Shown: positions 28,082-37,112 of the stretch, piece by piece | Position numbering within the stretch: position 1 is the first letter of the stretch | Layout of the letters: every line of letters begins with the position of its first letter | From: Mycolicibacterium mucogenicum DSM 44124 | GTDB taxonomy: Bacteria; Actinomycetota; Actinomycetes; Mycobacteriales; Mycobacteriaceae | Length of the DNA: 64,000 nucleotides | Reading direction: 5' to 3' | Assembly (NCBI RefSeq): GCF_005670685.2 | Contig: NZ_CP062008.1 | Span: 2,356,001 to 2,420,000 of the forward strand | Program-made: the position numbers and the translations under genes | The notes under the pieces: model-generated | Database searches by the model: none | The model's input: only the letters and a program-made list of their open reading frames with translations | What the model was told of the DNA's origin: nothing

Positions 28082-29311
28082 ATGACGTCCCAGCATGCCT
28101 ACCTCGTGGGGCTGCATCTGTCCGGCAAGAAGGTCGTGGTCGTGGGTGCCGGCAGCGTCGCCCAGCGCCGCTTGCCGTTGCTCATCGCCAGTGGCGCCGA
28201 CGTCCACGTCGTCGCGCCCGCCGCCACCCCGGTGGTCGAAGCACTCGTCGACAACCCCGACGGCACCGGCATCAACCTCACCTCGCGGGAATTCCAGACC
28301 GACGATCTGGACGGCGCCTGGTACGTGCTGGCCGCGACCGACGACGAGGCCGTCAACGCCGCGGTGGTCGCGGAGGCAGACCGTCGCCGTATCTTCTGCG
28401 TCCGCGCCGACGCGGGCCTGGAGGGGTCGGCGGTGACCCCGGCGTCCTTCGAATACGACGGCCTGACGGTCGGCGTGGTGGCCGGCGGCGAACACCGGCG
28501 CTCGGCGGCGCTGCGCACCGCCATCCATGAGGCGCTGCAGCGCGGCGCCATCGGCGACGCCTCCGAACCCGACAGCTACAGCGGTGTGGCGCTCGTCGGC
28601 GGTGGCCCGGGGGACCCCGAGCTGATCACCGTCCGCGGCCGCCGACTGCTGGCCCATGCCGACGTCGTGGTGGCCGACCGGCTGGCCCCGCAGGAGCTGC
28701 TCGCCGAACTCGGCCCGCACGTCGAGGTGATCGACGCCGCCAAGATTCCGTACGGCCGGGCGATGGCCCAGGACGCGATCAACGCCGTCCTGATCGACCG
28801 GGCCAAGGACGGCAAGTTCGTGGTCCGGCTCAAAGGCGGCGACCCGTTCGTCTTCGCGCGCGGTTATGAAGAGGTGCTGGCGTGCGCCGACGCGGGCATT
28901 CCGGTCACCGTCGTACCCGGTGTGACCAGTGCCATAGCCGTTCCGGCCCTCGCCGGTGTTCCCGTCACCCACCGGGCCGTGACCCATGAGTTCGTGGTGG
29001 TCAGCGGGCACGTCGCGCCGGGACACCCGGAATCGTTAGTGAATTGGGACGCACTGGCCGCGATGCGCGGCACGATCGTGTTGCTGATGGCCGTCGAGCG
29101 CATCGAACTTTTCGCCAAGGTTCTGCTGCAAGGCGGCCGACCTGCGGAAACACCGGTGCTGGTGGTTCAACATGGGACGACGGCGGCGCAGCAGACGCTG
29201 CAGACCACGCTTGCCGATGCGGCGGAGGACATCCGTTCGGAGGGCATCCGACCCCCCGCGATCATCGTGATCGGGGATGTGGCGGCCTTCGCAGGGTTAA
29301 AGAAATCTTAA
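28082..29311 (+). CDS. cysG: Siroheme synthase: uroporphyrinogen III methyltransferase with N-terminal dehydrogenase domain
   Basis: A 409-aa multifunctional enzyme. The N-terminal Rossmann domain (precorrin-2 dehydrogenase/ferrochelatase type; VVVVGAGSVAQRRLPLL, LAATDDEAVN) occupies about 1-160. The C-terminal SAM-dependent methyltransferase (SUMT) has VALVGGGPGDPELITVRG, GRAMAQDAIN, VRLKGGDPFVFARG and VVPGVTSAIAVPALAGVPVTHR. It makes precorrin-2 and siroheme, the branch point to cobalamin. The start ATG 28082 has GAGGAGC upstream. It follows cobB by 22 bp and precedes efpA by 22 bp. Confidence 0.95.
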   Translation: MTSQHAYLVGLHLSGKKVVVVGAGSVAQRRLPLLIASGADVHVVAPAATPVVEALVDNPDGTGINLTSREFQTDDLDGAWYVLAATDDEAVNAAVVAEADRRRIFCVRADAGLEGSAVTPASFEYDGLTVGVVAGGEHRRSAALRTAIHEALQRGAIGDASEPDSYSGVALVGGGPGDPELITVRGRRLLAHADVVVADRLAPQELLAELGPHVEVIDAAKIPYGRAMAQDAINAVLIDRAKDGKFVVRLKGGDPFVFARGYEEVLACADAGIPVTVVPGVTSAIAVPALAGVPVTHRAVTHEFVVVSGHVAPGHPESLVNWDALAAMRGTIVLLMAVERIELFAKVLLQGGRPAETPVLVVQHGTTAAQQTLQTTLADAAEDIRSEGIRPPAIIVIGDVAAFAGLKKS

Positions 29312-29325
29312 GATTACTGTAAGGT
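29305..29325. promoter_or_regulatory. AT-rich symmetric element before efpA
   Basis: A perfect 10-bp palindrome ATCTTAAGAT (29305-29314) overlaps the cysG stop. CTTA (29307-29310) and TAAG (29320-29323) form a second, nested symmetry, and TAAGGT (29320-29325) fits a -10 box 8 nt before ATG 29334. The AT content is striking in this GC-rich DNA. It is a candidate promoter/operator for the efflux pump. Confidence 0.4.
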
Positions 29326-29333
29326 AGCTTTCC

Positions 29334-30902
29334 ATGACGGCTCTCAACGACGCTGAGCGCACCGCCATGGCACACAGCCGCCGCGAACCGCTCACGATTC
29401 ACGTGGGGCAGACCGAGGACGAACGAAAGAGCTGGTATCCAGCTTGGCTTCCGTCCCCCCGCTTCCTTTCCGCGGTCATCGCCATCGGTGGCATGCAGCT
29501 GCTGGCCACGATGGACAGCACCGTCGCCATCGTTGCCCTTCCTAAGATTCAGGACGAGCTCGGCCTTTCCGATGCCGGCCGCAGCTGGGTGATCACTGCT
29601 TATGTGCTGACCTTCGGTGGTCTGATGCTGCTCGGTGGCCGCCTCGGCGACACCATCGGCCGCAAGCGCACCTTCATCGTCGGTGTCGCGCTCTTCACCA
29701 TCGCTTCCATCCTGTGCGGTGTCGCGTGGGACGAGACGACCCTGGTCATCGCCCGGCTGCTGCAGGGTGTCGGTTCGGCGATCGCCTCGCCGACCGGCCT
29801 GGCGCTCGTCGCCACCACCTTCCCGAAGGGCCCGGCCCGCAACGCCGCAACCGCGATCTTCGCGGCCATGACCGGCGTCGGCTCGGTGATGGGCCTCGTC
29901 GTCGGCGGCGCGCTGACGGTGTTCTCGTGGCGCTACGCGTTCCTGGTGAACGTGCCGATCGGCCTCGTCATGATCTACCTGGCCCGCACCACCCTGACCG
30001 AGACGTCCCGCGAGCGCATGAAGCTCGACGCGGCCGGCGCCATCCTGGCGACGCTGGCCTGCACCGCGGCGGTGTTCGGCTTCTCGATGGGCCCGGAGAA
30101 GGGCTGGATGTCCCCGCTGACGCTGGGCTCCGGCGCCGCGGCGGCCGTGCTGTTCCTGGCGTTCCTGTTCGTCGAGCGCAGCGCTGAGCACCCCGTCGTT
30201 CCGTTCAGCCTGTTCCGGGACCGCAATCGCGTGGCCACCTTCGCCGCGGTCTTCCTGGCCGGTGGCGTGATGTTCACGCTGACCGTCCTGATCGGCCTGT
30301 ACGTGCAGGACATCATGGGCTACAGCGCGCTGAAGGCCGGCATCGGCTTCATCCCGTTCGTCATCGCGCTCGGCATCGGTCTGGGCCTGTCGTCGCAGCT
30401 GGTGGCGATGTTCTCGCCGCGCGTGCTGGTGATCGCCGGCGGTGTCCTGGTGCTCGCCGCGATGATCTACGGCTCCACCCTCAATGGCGGTATCCCGTAC
30501 TTCCCGAACCTCGTCATCCCGATCACCGTCGGTGGTTTCGGCATCGGCATGATCGTGGTGCCGCTGACCGTCTCGGCCATCGCCGGCGTCGCGCTGAGCG
30601 ACATCGGCCCGCTGTCGGCCATCGCGCTGATGCTGCAGAACCTGGGTGGGCCGGTCGTGCTGGCCGTCATCCAGGCCGTCATCACCTCGCGCACGCTGTA
30701 CCTCGGCGGGACCACCGGTCCGGTCGCCAAGATGAATGCCGCGCAGCACACGGCGCTCGACCACGGTTACACGTACGGCCTGCTCTGGGTCGCCGCGGTG
30801 GCGGTGATCGTCGGTGTGGTGGCGCTGTTCATCACCTACACCGCCGACGAGGTTGCGGCGGCGCAGGACACCAAGGAAGCGCTGGACGCCGGAGAGCTGT
30901 AG
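29334..30902 (+). CDS. efpA: Multidrug efflux MFS transporter EfpA
   Basis: A 522-aa major facilitator of the QacA/14-helix drug:H+ antiporter type. A cytoplasmic N-terminal tail of about 40 residues leads into helix 1. Motif D1 is LLATMDSTVAIVALPKIQ, motif A is LGGRLGDTIGRKR, and motif C-like GSVMGLVVGGALT follows. The sequence closely follows M. tuberculosis EfpA (Rv2846c), including the C-terminus EALDAGEL. EfpA exports drugs and lipids across the inner membrane. ATG 29334 has no strong Shine-Dalgarno sequence and may be nearly leaderless. A membrane-anchored esterase gene follows 33 bp later. Confidence 0.96.
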   Translation: MTALNDAERTAMAHSRREPLTIHVGQTEDERKSWYPAWLPSPRFLSAVIAIGGMQLLATMDSTVAIVALPKIQDELGLSDAGRSWVITAYVLTFGGLMLLGGRLGDTIGRKRTFIVGVALFTIASILCGVAWDETTLVIARLLQGVGSAIASPTGLALVATTFPKGPARNAATAIFAAMTGVGSVMGLVVGGALTVFSWRYAFLVNVPIGLVMIYLARTTLTETSRERMKLDAAGAILATLACTAAVFGFSMGPEKGWMSPLTLGSGAAAAVLFLAFLFVERSAEHPVVPFSLFRDRNRVATFAAVFLAGGVMFTLTVLIGLYVQDIMGYSALKAGIGFIPFVIALGIGLGLSSQLVAMFSPRVLVIAGGVLVLAAMIYGSTLNGGIPYFPNLVIPITVGGFGIGMIVVPLTVSAIAGVALSDIGPLSAIALMLQNLGGPVVLAVIQAVITSRTLYLGGTTGPVAKMNAAQHTALDHGYTYGLLWVAAVAVIVGVVALFITYTADEVAAAQDTKEALDAGEL

Positions 30903-30935
30903 CTCGATCTCGACGCAGCTTCCTGGAGGATCGGC

Positions 30936-32360
30936 GTGCCTTCGTTCGTCACCCATGCGTCGCTGACGCATGGGTGGCTTCCGTTTCTGATCCAGCTACT
31001 GACTTTCGCGGCGCTGTGCTGTGCGGTCGGGCGACGGTCGCGGCAGTGGAGCATCAGCCGGCTGCCGTGGGCACTCGCGGTCGGCGTCGCGTGCGCGGCC
31101 GGCTTGTACTGGTACATCACCTCGCTCGGTATCGCCGGCGACCCGGCCCCGGTACTGCTGTGGATCTGGACGGCGCTCGGCGGGTTCGCCGCCACGGTCC
31201 TGATCCTCGGCTGGCGCGGATCGCCCTGGCGGCGCCGCGGGGTGGCCCTGCTCGCGGTGCCCCTGTGTGCACTCTGCGCACTGCTGATGATGAATGTCTG
31301 GGTCGGATACTTCCCGACGGCGTACGTGGCGTGGCACAAGTTCACCGTCGGCAAGGTGCCCGACGAGGTGGACCGTTGGACGGTCACGGCCATGCAGCTC
31401 AAAGGCATCCGGCCGCCGCGCGGTGTTGTGGTGCCCATCTCGACCAGCTCACAGGAATCGAACTTCACGCACCGCGCCGAGCTCGTCTACCTGCCACCGG
31501 CATGGTTCGCGAGCAATCCGCCGCCGCAGCTGCCGACGGTCATGATGATCGGCTCGCAGCTCAACACCCCGGCGGACTGGATCTGGGCCGGCAATGCCAA
31601 GGCCACGATCGACAACTACGCGGCCGCCCATGGCGGTGAGGCGCCGGTGTTCGTCTTCGCCGATGCCACCGGCTCGTTCAACAACGACACCGAATGCGTC
31701 AACGGCAGCCACGGCAATTCGTCGGTCCACCTGACCAAAGAGGTCGTTCCGTATCTGATCTCGAACTTCGGCGTCAGTCCCAAGCCCGAGAATTGGGGCA
31801 TCGTCGGCTGGTCCATGGGCGGCACCTGCGCGGTGCAGCTCACGACGCGCCATCCCAACCTGTTCAGCGCATTCGTCGACATCGCCGGGGACCTGAGCCC
31901 GAACATCGGCAGCAAGGACCAGACCATCGCCAAGCTCTACGGGGGTGACGCGGCCAAATGGGCCGAGTTCGATCCGAGCACCGTGATGCGGCAGTACGGC
32001 CGGTACCACGGCATCTCCGGGCTGTTCGAAATCCCCGGGACCGTCGCGGCCTGCCACGCACCCGGCCCCGGTGTGCCGCGCGATGCGCGCGCGAACCCGG
32101 AGGGCCAGGACATCGCGGCCGGCACCTTGTGCGAAATCGCCCAGCAGCACGGCATCAACGCCGACATCCGGGCGCTGCTCGGACTTCACGACTGGGGCTT
32201 CGCCAATGAGGCCTTCGCGGATTCACTGCCGTGGGTGGCAGGCAAGCTGCGCACGCCGGGAGCCGCGGCACCGTCCGGCCGGCCGAGCGCGCCCGGTACG
32301 GCGACCACCTCGAATGCCGGCGGTGGGGCAGCCGGCCCGCACGCGGTCCCGACGCTGTAG
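30936..32360 (+). CDS. Membrane-anchored esterase (alpha/beta hydrolase, mycolyltransferase-like fold)
   Basis: A 474-aa protein. Three or four hydrophobic helices occupy residues 12-125 (for example FLIQLLTFAALCCAVG, VLLWIWTALGGFAATVLILGW). An extracytoplasmic esterase-D-type domain follows, with nucleophile elbow GWSMGGTC (Ser about 293), acidic region ADATGSFNNDTEC and possible catalytic His in LGLHDWGFANEAF. The C-terminus is Pro/Ala-rich. The domain resembles the antigen 85/esterase D superfamily, suggesting acyl transfer or hydrolysis at the cell envelope (inference). The GTG start has TGGAGGA upstream. It is likely co-transcribed with efpA. Confidence 0.82.
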   Translation: MPSFVTHASLTHGWLPFLIQLLTFAALCCAVGRRSRQWSISRLPWALAVGVACAAGLYWYITSLGIAGDPAPVLLWIWTALGGFAATVLILGWRGSPWRRRGVALLAVPLCALCALLMMNVWVGYFPTAYVAWHKFTVGKVPDEVDRWTVTAMQLKGIRPPRGVVVPISTSSQESNFTHRAELVYLPPAWFASNPPPQLPTVMMIGSQLNTPADWIWAGNAKATIDNYAAAHGGEAPVFVFADATGSFNNDTECVNGSHGNSSVHLTKEVVPYLISNFGVSPKPENWGIVGWSMGGTCAVQLTTRHPNLFSAFVDIAGDLSPNIGSKDQTIAKLYGGDAAKWAEFDPSTVMRQYGRYHGISGLFEIPGTVAACHAPGPGVPRDARANPEGQDIAAGTLCEIAQQHGINADIRALLGLHDWGFANEAFADSLPWVAGKLRTPGAAAPSGRPSAPGTATTSNAGGGAAGPHAVPTL

Positions 32361-32421
32361 CTGGCCGTCGGCTTCATCGCCCGGTGGCCGGCGCTCCAGG
32401 TTTCACTGCTATTGATGGTGC

Positions 32422-32838
32422 ATGACTGCAATGCGAGCCCGAGCTGTGATCGTGGCGGCTGTGCTCGCCGCGACGGTGATCACCGGATGCCAGCGCCCGC
32501 CGGCTCCCGGGCCACAGGCCGGTGCGCTGACGGGCGCCCCGATCCTCAACACCGTCACCGCGCAGGCCGTGGTGCGGGACATGGGTGCCGCGGGCCTGCC
32601 GGTGGCCAACCCGCGGGATGTGGCCACGCAGAAATGCCCCGACATCAAGTGCATCGAGGCCATCGAGACCGACACCGTCACGGTGCTGGTGTTCTCCACG
32701 ACCGGCGCTGCCGAGGGGTACGCGGGGGCGACGCCGGGCACGTTCCAGGCGATGAACATCGTCCTGAAGTTCGGCCCGACGGTCAGCGTGACAGACAAGA
32801 CCGCGTACGAGCAGGTGGTGAACAAAGCGCTGCTCTGA
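32422..32838 (+). CDS. Small lipoprotein, unknown function
   Basis: A 138-aa protein with a lipoprotein signal (RARAVIVAAVLAATVITGC; lipobox ITGC at about residue 23). The mature domain of about 115 residues has a Cys pair (QKCPDIKCIEAI) and a beta-rich pattern ending VVNKALL. No catalytic motif was seen and I do not recognise the family. It stands alone between the esterase and a glyoxalase-like gene, all in the same direction. Confidence 0.75.
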   Translation: MTAMRARAVIVAAVLAATVITGCQRPPAPGPQAGALTGAPILNTVTAQAVVRDMGAAGLPVANPRDVATQKCPDIKCIEAIETDTVTVLVFSTTGAAEGYAGATPGTFQAMNIVLKFGPTVSVTDKTAYEQVVNKALL

Positions 32839-32914
32839 GGGCGTCTCACGCGCCGCAGTGCTATGCATGAGGCATGACCGCCAGGGGGTATGACATGGTC
32901 GCGGGGGCCGAATC

Positions 32915-33574
32915 ATGATGCAGCGGCAGGACATTTCGGATGCGGTGACCCCGCTGGGGTGGCGCCTGGTGCTCGGCGCGGTCTACACGGAAGTGCCGGC
33001 GGCCGGCTTGGGCACTGCGGCGGCACTGGCCGCCGAAGTGGCCGAGGAGACCGGCCCAGACGCGCAGGGACACTTGACCCTCGACGTACGGGCCGACCGT
33101 GTGGTGTTGCGCTTGCGCTCGGCCGACGGCGTCACCGCGCACGACATCGCGTTGGCGCGCCGCATCTCTGAATCGCTCGCCGAGCGCGGCGCGGTGACCA
33201 CGCCGGGCGACGTTTCCGTCCAGGCGATCGAGGTCGCGATCGACGCCATCGACATCCCCGCGGTGCGCCCGTTCTGGAAGGCCGTCACCGGCTACGTCGA
33301 CGAAGCGGGGCCGACGGATCTGAGCGGGGGACTCGTCGATCCTGCCGGCCGCGGCCCAGCCTTGTGGTTCCAGCAGATGGATGTGCCACGGCCGCAACGC
33401 AATCGCATCCACCTCGACGTCGACGTCCCGCACGACCAGGCGTCCGCGCGCATCGCGGCGGCACTGGCGGCGGGCGGCGTGCTGCTCAGCGATCGGGAGG
33501 CGCCCGCGTTCTGGGTGCTCGCCGACGCCGAAGGCAACGAGGTGTGTGTCTGCACCTGGCAGGGCCGCGATTAA
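32915..33574 (+). CDS. Glyoxalase/VOC-like protein with pterin dehydratase-like N-terminal half
   Basis: A 219-aa soluble protein. The N-terminal half ([40 protein letters not shown]) resembles the 4a-hydroxytetrahydrobiopterin dehydratase-like module fused to VOC domains in actinobacteria. The C-terminal half is a Glyoxalase_6-type domain ([45 protein letters not shown]). Function is unknown. ATG 32915 or 32918 may start translation. Eleven bp after its stop the proS gene starts. Confidence 0.75.
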   Translation: MMQRQDISDAVTPLGWRLVLGAVYTEVPAAGLGTAAALAAEVAEETGPDAQGHLTLDVRADRVVLRLRSADGVTAHDIALARRISESLAERGAVTTPGDVSVQAIEVAIDAIDIPAVRPFWKAVTGYVDEAGPTDLSGGLVDPAGRGPALWFQQMDVPRPQRNRIHLDVDVPHDQASARIAAALAAGGVLLSDREAPAFWVLADAEGNEVCVCTWQGRD

Positions 33575-33577
33575 GCT
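33572..33577 (+). promoter_or_regulatory. -10 box TAAGCT, leaderless start of proS
   Basis: TAAGCT overlaps the stop of the preceding gene and ends 8 nt before GTG 33586. No Shine-Dalgarno sequence is present. Confidence 0.45.
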
Positions 33578-33585
33578 GGCCACCC

Positions 33586-35331
33586 GTGATCACCCGCATG
33601 TCCGAGCTGTTCCTGCGCACGCTGCGCGACGACCCCGCCGACGCCGAAGTGCCGAGCCACAAGCTGCTGATCCGGGCCGGCTACGTCCGCCCGATCGCGC
33701 CCGGCCTGTACAGCTGGCTGCCGCTGGGCCTGAAGGTGCTGCGCAAGATCGAGGACGTCGTCCGCAGTGAGATGAACGCCATCGGCGCGCAGGAGATCCT
33801 GTTCCCGGCGCTGCTGCCGCGGGCCCCCTACGAGGCCACCGACCGTTGGACCGAGTACGGCGACAACCTGTTCCGCCTGCAGGACCGCCGCAAGAACGAC
33901 TACCTGCTGGGGCCCACCCACGAGGAGATGTTCACGCTGACGGTCAAGGGGGAGTACTCGTCGTACAAGGACTTCCCGCTGCGGCTCTACCAAATCCAGA
34001 CCAAGTACCGCGACGAGGCACGTCCGCGCGCCGGCATCCTGCGCGGCCGCGAGTTCATCATGAAGGACTCGTACTCGTTCGACATCGACGACAGCGGACT
34101 CAAGGACGCCTACCACGCCCACCGCGAGGCCTACCAGCGCATCTTCGACCGGCTGGCGGTCAAGTACGTCATCGTGTCCGCGGTGTCGGGTGCCATGGGC
34201 GGTAGTGCCTCCGAGGAGTTCCTGGCCGAGAGCGAGGTCGGCGAGGACACCTTCGTGCGCTGCCTGCAGTCCGGCTACGCGGCCAACGTCGAAGCCGTCG
34301 TCACCGCGGTTCCCGAGTCGCTGCCGATCGAGGGCCAGCCCGAGGCCGTCGTCTACGACACGCCTGACGCGCCGACCATCGCCACTCTGGTGGACTGGGC
34401 CAACACCGCCGGACTGGGTCGCGAGATCACCGCCGCCGACACCCTGAAGAACGTCCTGCTCAAGGTGCGTCAGCCGGGCGGCGAGTGGGAACTGCTGGGC
34501 ATCGGTGTGCCCGGTGACCGCGAGATCGATGAGAAGCGCCTGGGCGCGGCGCTCGAGCCCGCGGAGTACGCGCTGCTCGACGACGCCGACTTCGCCGCCA
34601 ACCCGTTCCTGGTGAAGGGGTATGTGGGTCCGAAAGCCTTGCTGGAGAACGGCATTCGCTTCCTTGTGGACCCGCGGATCGTCGACGGTTCGTCGTGGAT
34701 CACCGGCGCCGACGAGCCCAACAAGCACATCGTCGGCATGGTCGCCGGCCGTGACTTCGTGGCCGACGGCACCATCGAGGCCGCCGACGTCCGCGACGGC
34801 GACCCCTCGCCTGACGGCGCCGGACCGCTGGTGTCGGCGCGCGGCATCGAGATCGGGCACGTCTTCCAGCTGGGCCGCAAGTACACCGACGCCTTCAGTG
34901 CCGATGTCCTGGGCGAGAACGGCAAGCCGGTGCGGCTGACCATGGGCTCCTACGGCATCGGGGTGTCGCGCATGGTCGCGGTGATCGCCGAGCAGCACCA
35001 CGACGAGCTCGGCCTGCGCTGGCCGTCGTCGGTGTCGCCGTTCGACCTGCACTTGGTCATCGCCAACAAGGACGCCGAGGCCCGCACCGGCGCGACCGAG
35101 CTGGCGGGCGAACTCGACCGCCTCGGCCTCGACGTGCTGCTGGACGACCGCACGTCGTCGCCGGGCGTGAAGTTCAAGGACGCCGAGCTACTGGGTGTGC
35201 CGTGGATCGTCGTGGTCGGCCGCGGCTGGGCCGACGGCACCGTCGAGCTGCGCAACCGGTTCACCGGCGAGAAGACCGAAGTGCCGGTCGACGGCGCCGC
35301 GGCGGCGATCACGGCCGCGCTGGCGGGGTAG
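33586..35331 (+). CDS. proS: Prolyl-tRNA synthetase
   Basis: A bacterial-type class II aminoacyl-tRNA synthetase of 581 aa that charges tRNA-Pro. Class II motif 1 region is [23 protein letters not shown]; motif 2 is [27 protein letters not shown]; the INS editing domain is in the middle (about 230-390); motif 3 is [13 protein letters not shown]; the anticodon-binding domain is C-terminal. GTG 33586 gives the N-terminus [15 protein letters not shown] shared with the M. tuberculosis enzyme (Rv2845c); ATG 33598 is an alternative. Confidence 0.97.
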   Translation: MITRMSELFLRTLRDDPADAEVPSHKLLIRAGYVRPIAPGLYSWLPLGLKVLRKIEDVVRSEMNAIGAQEILFPALLPRAPYEATDRWTEYGDNLFRLQDRRKNDYLLGPTHEEMFTLTVKGEYSSYKDFPLRLYQIQTKYRDEARPRAGILRGREFIMKDSYSFDIDDSGLKDAYHAHREAYQRIFDRLAVKYVIVSAVSGAMGGSASEEFLAESEVGEDTFVRCLQSGYAANVEAVVTAVPESLPIEGQPEAVVYDTPDAPTIATLVDWANTAGLGREITAADTLKNVLLKVRQPGGEWELLGIGVPGDREIDEKRLGAALEPAEYALLDDADFAANPFLVKGYVGPKALLENGIRFLVDPRIVDGSSWITGADEPNKHIVGMVAGRDFVADGTIEAADVRDGDPSPDGAGPLVSARGIEIGHVFQLGRKYTDAFSADVLGENGKPVRLTMGSYGIGVSRMVAVIAEQHHDELGLRWPSSVSPFDLHLVIANKDAEARTGATELAGELDRLGLDVLLDDRTSSPGVKFKDAELLGVPWIVVVGRGWADGTVELRNRFTGEKTEVPVDGAAAAITAALAG

Positions 35332-35341
35332 GCCTCGTTGT

Positions 35342-35380
35342 GCCGCGGATTGCGGTCACCAGGTGACTGCGATCCGCGGC
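35342..35380. terminator. Bidirectional terminator hairpin between proS and the DUF4439 gene
   Basis: The 19-base arms 35342-35360 and 35362-35380 (left starts GCCGCGGAT, right ends ATCCGCGGC) pair with two mismatches that become G-U pairs on RNA, around a single-base centre. It stands between two converging genes. There is no U-tract, which is common in mycobacteria. Confidence 0.75.
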
Positions 35381-35388
35381 GTTGACGT

Positions 35389-35862
35389 CTAGGACTGCTC
35401 GGCGCCGCCGGGGAACGCCACGACGGCCGGCGTCATGCCGAGGGCCGCGCGCCACCGGGCGGCCAGCACCGCGCAATCGGTGAGGGCCTTGACGGCCAGG
35501 GTCCGGTCCTCGGTGGTGGTGGCCTGCTCGGCCACCGCGCGCCACGCGACGGCAGTGTCCTCTTCCATCTGCAGCGCCAGCTTGCTCGCGTCCGCCGGGT
35601 TGTTCGCGTCGATGGGGAGCTGATAGCCCGCGGCCGGCAGCGGAGCCGGCACCGATCGTCCGGCCAGCGCGGTGATGCCGGCTTCGCGGTTCGCGCGGTG
35701 CTTGGCCATGGCCTCGGCCACCAGATCGTTGACGTCCGGCGTGGTGTGCGCCGACACCAGGCCGTAGCCGTAGATGGTGCCGTGTTCGGTGGCGATCGCG
35801 TCGTACAGCGCGGCGTCGGCGGCGCTGCCCGGGCGGGTCGGGGTCGGTTGCGGGCTGGTCAT
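35389..35862 (-). CDS. DUF4439 ferritin-like domain protein
   Basis: A 157-aa, four-helix protein of the DUF4439 ferritin-like type. Helix patterns are AADAALYDAIATEHGTIYGYGLV (carries the EH pair), DVNDLVAEAMAKHRANREAG, ALQMEEDTAVAWRAVAEQA and LAVKALTDCAVLAARWRAALG. Function is unknown; a metal site is suggested by Glu/His positions. ATG 35862 overlaps the stop of the upstream lipoprotein gene by 4 bp, so the two are coupled. Equivalent in place to Rv2844. Confidence 0.85.
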   Translation of the reverse strand: MTSPQPTPTRPGSAADAALYDAIATEHGTIYGYGLVSAHTTPDVNDLVAEAMAKHRANREAGITALAGRSVPAPLPAAGYQLPIDANNPADASKLALQMEEDTAVAWRAVAEQATTTEDRTLAVKALTDCAVLAARWRAALGMTPAVVAFPGGAEQS

Positions 35863-36389
35863 GGCGCGGCCTGTCCGGCGAGGGTGACGGTGTGCGCCGC
35901 GGTACACGCGGCGGCGATCGAGGCCAGCAGCCCGGCCCGGTAACCCGATTGGCCGGCCGCGGCGCGGCCCGCACTGTCGGCGGCCTGTTCCAGTGCCGCA
36001 ACGACTTCCTGAGGTGTCGGGGGCGCGGGCGTGGGGGTGGCGCCGGGGGTCGGCGAGGTGGTGGCTGAGGTCTCGGTGGTCGACGACGGTGCGGGAGACG
36101 GCGGGTTGCCCATCCGGGTCAGTTCGTCGGACAGCGCGCGGGCGTGTGCGTCCCGGAGTGCTGCGACGGCCGTCAGTGCCGGCGCCAGCTGCGGCGGTAC
36201 GCCGGTGGCGGCGGACGTGGCCAGCTGACTGTCGCGGCGGGCCCGGTCGAGTTCGGCGGTCAGGATGTCCAGGGCAGGATCGCGCTGCGGTGCCGACCCG
36301 CAGGCCGACGCCGCGCCGCCGAGCAGCGCCAGAGCTGCCGTGCCCAACAGGACACGCCGTCGGCTGACGGTGGTTTCGGTGTGCGGCAC
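35859..36389 (-). CDS. Lipoprotein (Rv2843-like), unknown function
   Basis: A 176-aa protein. The signal SRRRVLLGTAALALLGGAASAC has twin-arginine-like basic residues and the lipobox ASAC. The mature part is helical and similar in style to the adjacent ferritin-like protein. It is split by a Pro/Thr/Ser-rich stretch (SSTTETSATTSPTPGATPTP). GTG 36389 is chosen because AGGA lies 7 nt upstream; GTG 36395 is an alternative. It is the first gene of a two-gene minus-strand unit divergent from rimP. Confidence 0.75.
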   Translation of the reverse strand: MPHTETTVSRRRVLLGTAALALLGGAASACGSAPQRDPALDILTAELDRARRDSQLATSAATGVPPQLAPALTAVAALRDAHARALSDELTRMGNPPSPAPSSTTETSATTSPTPGATPTPAPPTPQEVVAALEQAADSAGRAAAGQSGYRAGLLASIAAACTAAHTVTLAGQAAP

Positions 36390-36491
36390 AGGCACATCCT
36401 GCCATTGCGGACAGCGGCCATCGGGCACCGCGGCGTCGGATGTTCTCCGGTGCCGCGATCGCGATTGCCATTCGGCCATGCGCTGCTGGCG

Positions 36492-36497
36492 TATCGT
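36492..36497 (+). promoter_or_regulatory. Candidate -10 box TATCGT of the rimP-nusA operon
   Basis: TATCGT lies 60 nt before the rimP GTG in the divergent region. A TTGCCA at 36465-36470 is 21 bp upstream, too far for a good -35. This promoter would give a 5' leader of about 50 nt. Confidence 0.35.
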
Positions 36498-36557
36498 TGG
36501 TACCGGGTTCACCCTTCTGGGGGCCCTGTCCGCACAACTCAAGATGAGGAGCTCGCC

Positions 36558-37112
36558 GTGGCCCGGGACACGCCGGAACGACCGCTGCCACCCAGTCGGT
36601 TACCGACCACAGGCCAAGTGCTTGAGCTGCTCAGCAGTGCTTTTGCGGACGCCGGATACGACATCGAAGATGTGCGGGTCGACGCTGCCAAGCGACCTCC
36701 GCGCATCGTCGTGGTGGCCGACGGCGACTCGGGTCTTGACCTCGACGCGGTCGCCGACCTTTCACGCGTCGCATCCGAGCTGCTGGACCAGGTGGCCGCC
36801 GATTCCGAGCCGTATGTGCTGGAGGTCACCTCGCCCGGCGTGGAGCGTCCGCTGACCGCGGAGCGGCACTACCGCCGCGCCCGTGGTCGCAAGGTCGCGG
36901 TGACCCTGGCCGACGGCACGTCGTTGACGGGCCGGCTGGGCGAGCACGACGGCAGCACGATCCAACTGGTCGTCGCCAACCGCGGAGTGCTGTCGGTGCA
37001 GACCGTCGCGCTCGCGGACATTACGAAAGCTGTTGTACAGGTTGAATTTTCACCACCCAATCGCCGGGAACTGGAGCTGGCGGGTATGACCGGAGAGGGG
37101 GCCGACGGATGA
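36558..37112 (+). CDS. rimP: Ribosome maturation factor RimP
   Basis: RimP assists 30S subunit assembly. The 184-aa protein has the N-terminal alpha/beta domain ([58 protein letters not shown]) and the C-terminal SH3-like barrel ([33 protein letters not shown]). GTG 36558 has GAGGAG six bases upstream. It overlaps nusA by 4 bp and heads the translation/transcription operon rimP-nusA-ylxR-infB-rbfA. Corresponds to Rv2842c. Confidence 0.94.
   Translation: MARDTPERPLPPSRLPTTGQVLELLSSAFADAGYDIEDVRVDAAKRPPRIVVVADGDSGLDLDAVADLSRVASELLDQVAADSEPYVLEVTSPGVERPLTAERHYRRARGRKVAVTLADGTSLTGRLGEHDGSTIQLVVANRGVLSVQTVALADITKAVVQVEFSPPNRRELELAGMTGEGADG

Noticed and set aside
35342..35380. Regulator operator
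   Set aside because: Position between converging genes and near-perfect RNA pairing fit a terminator better.
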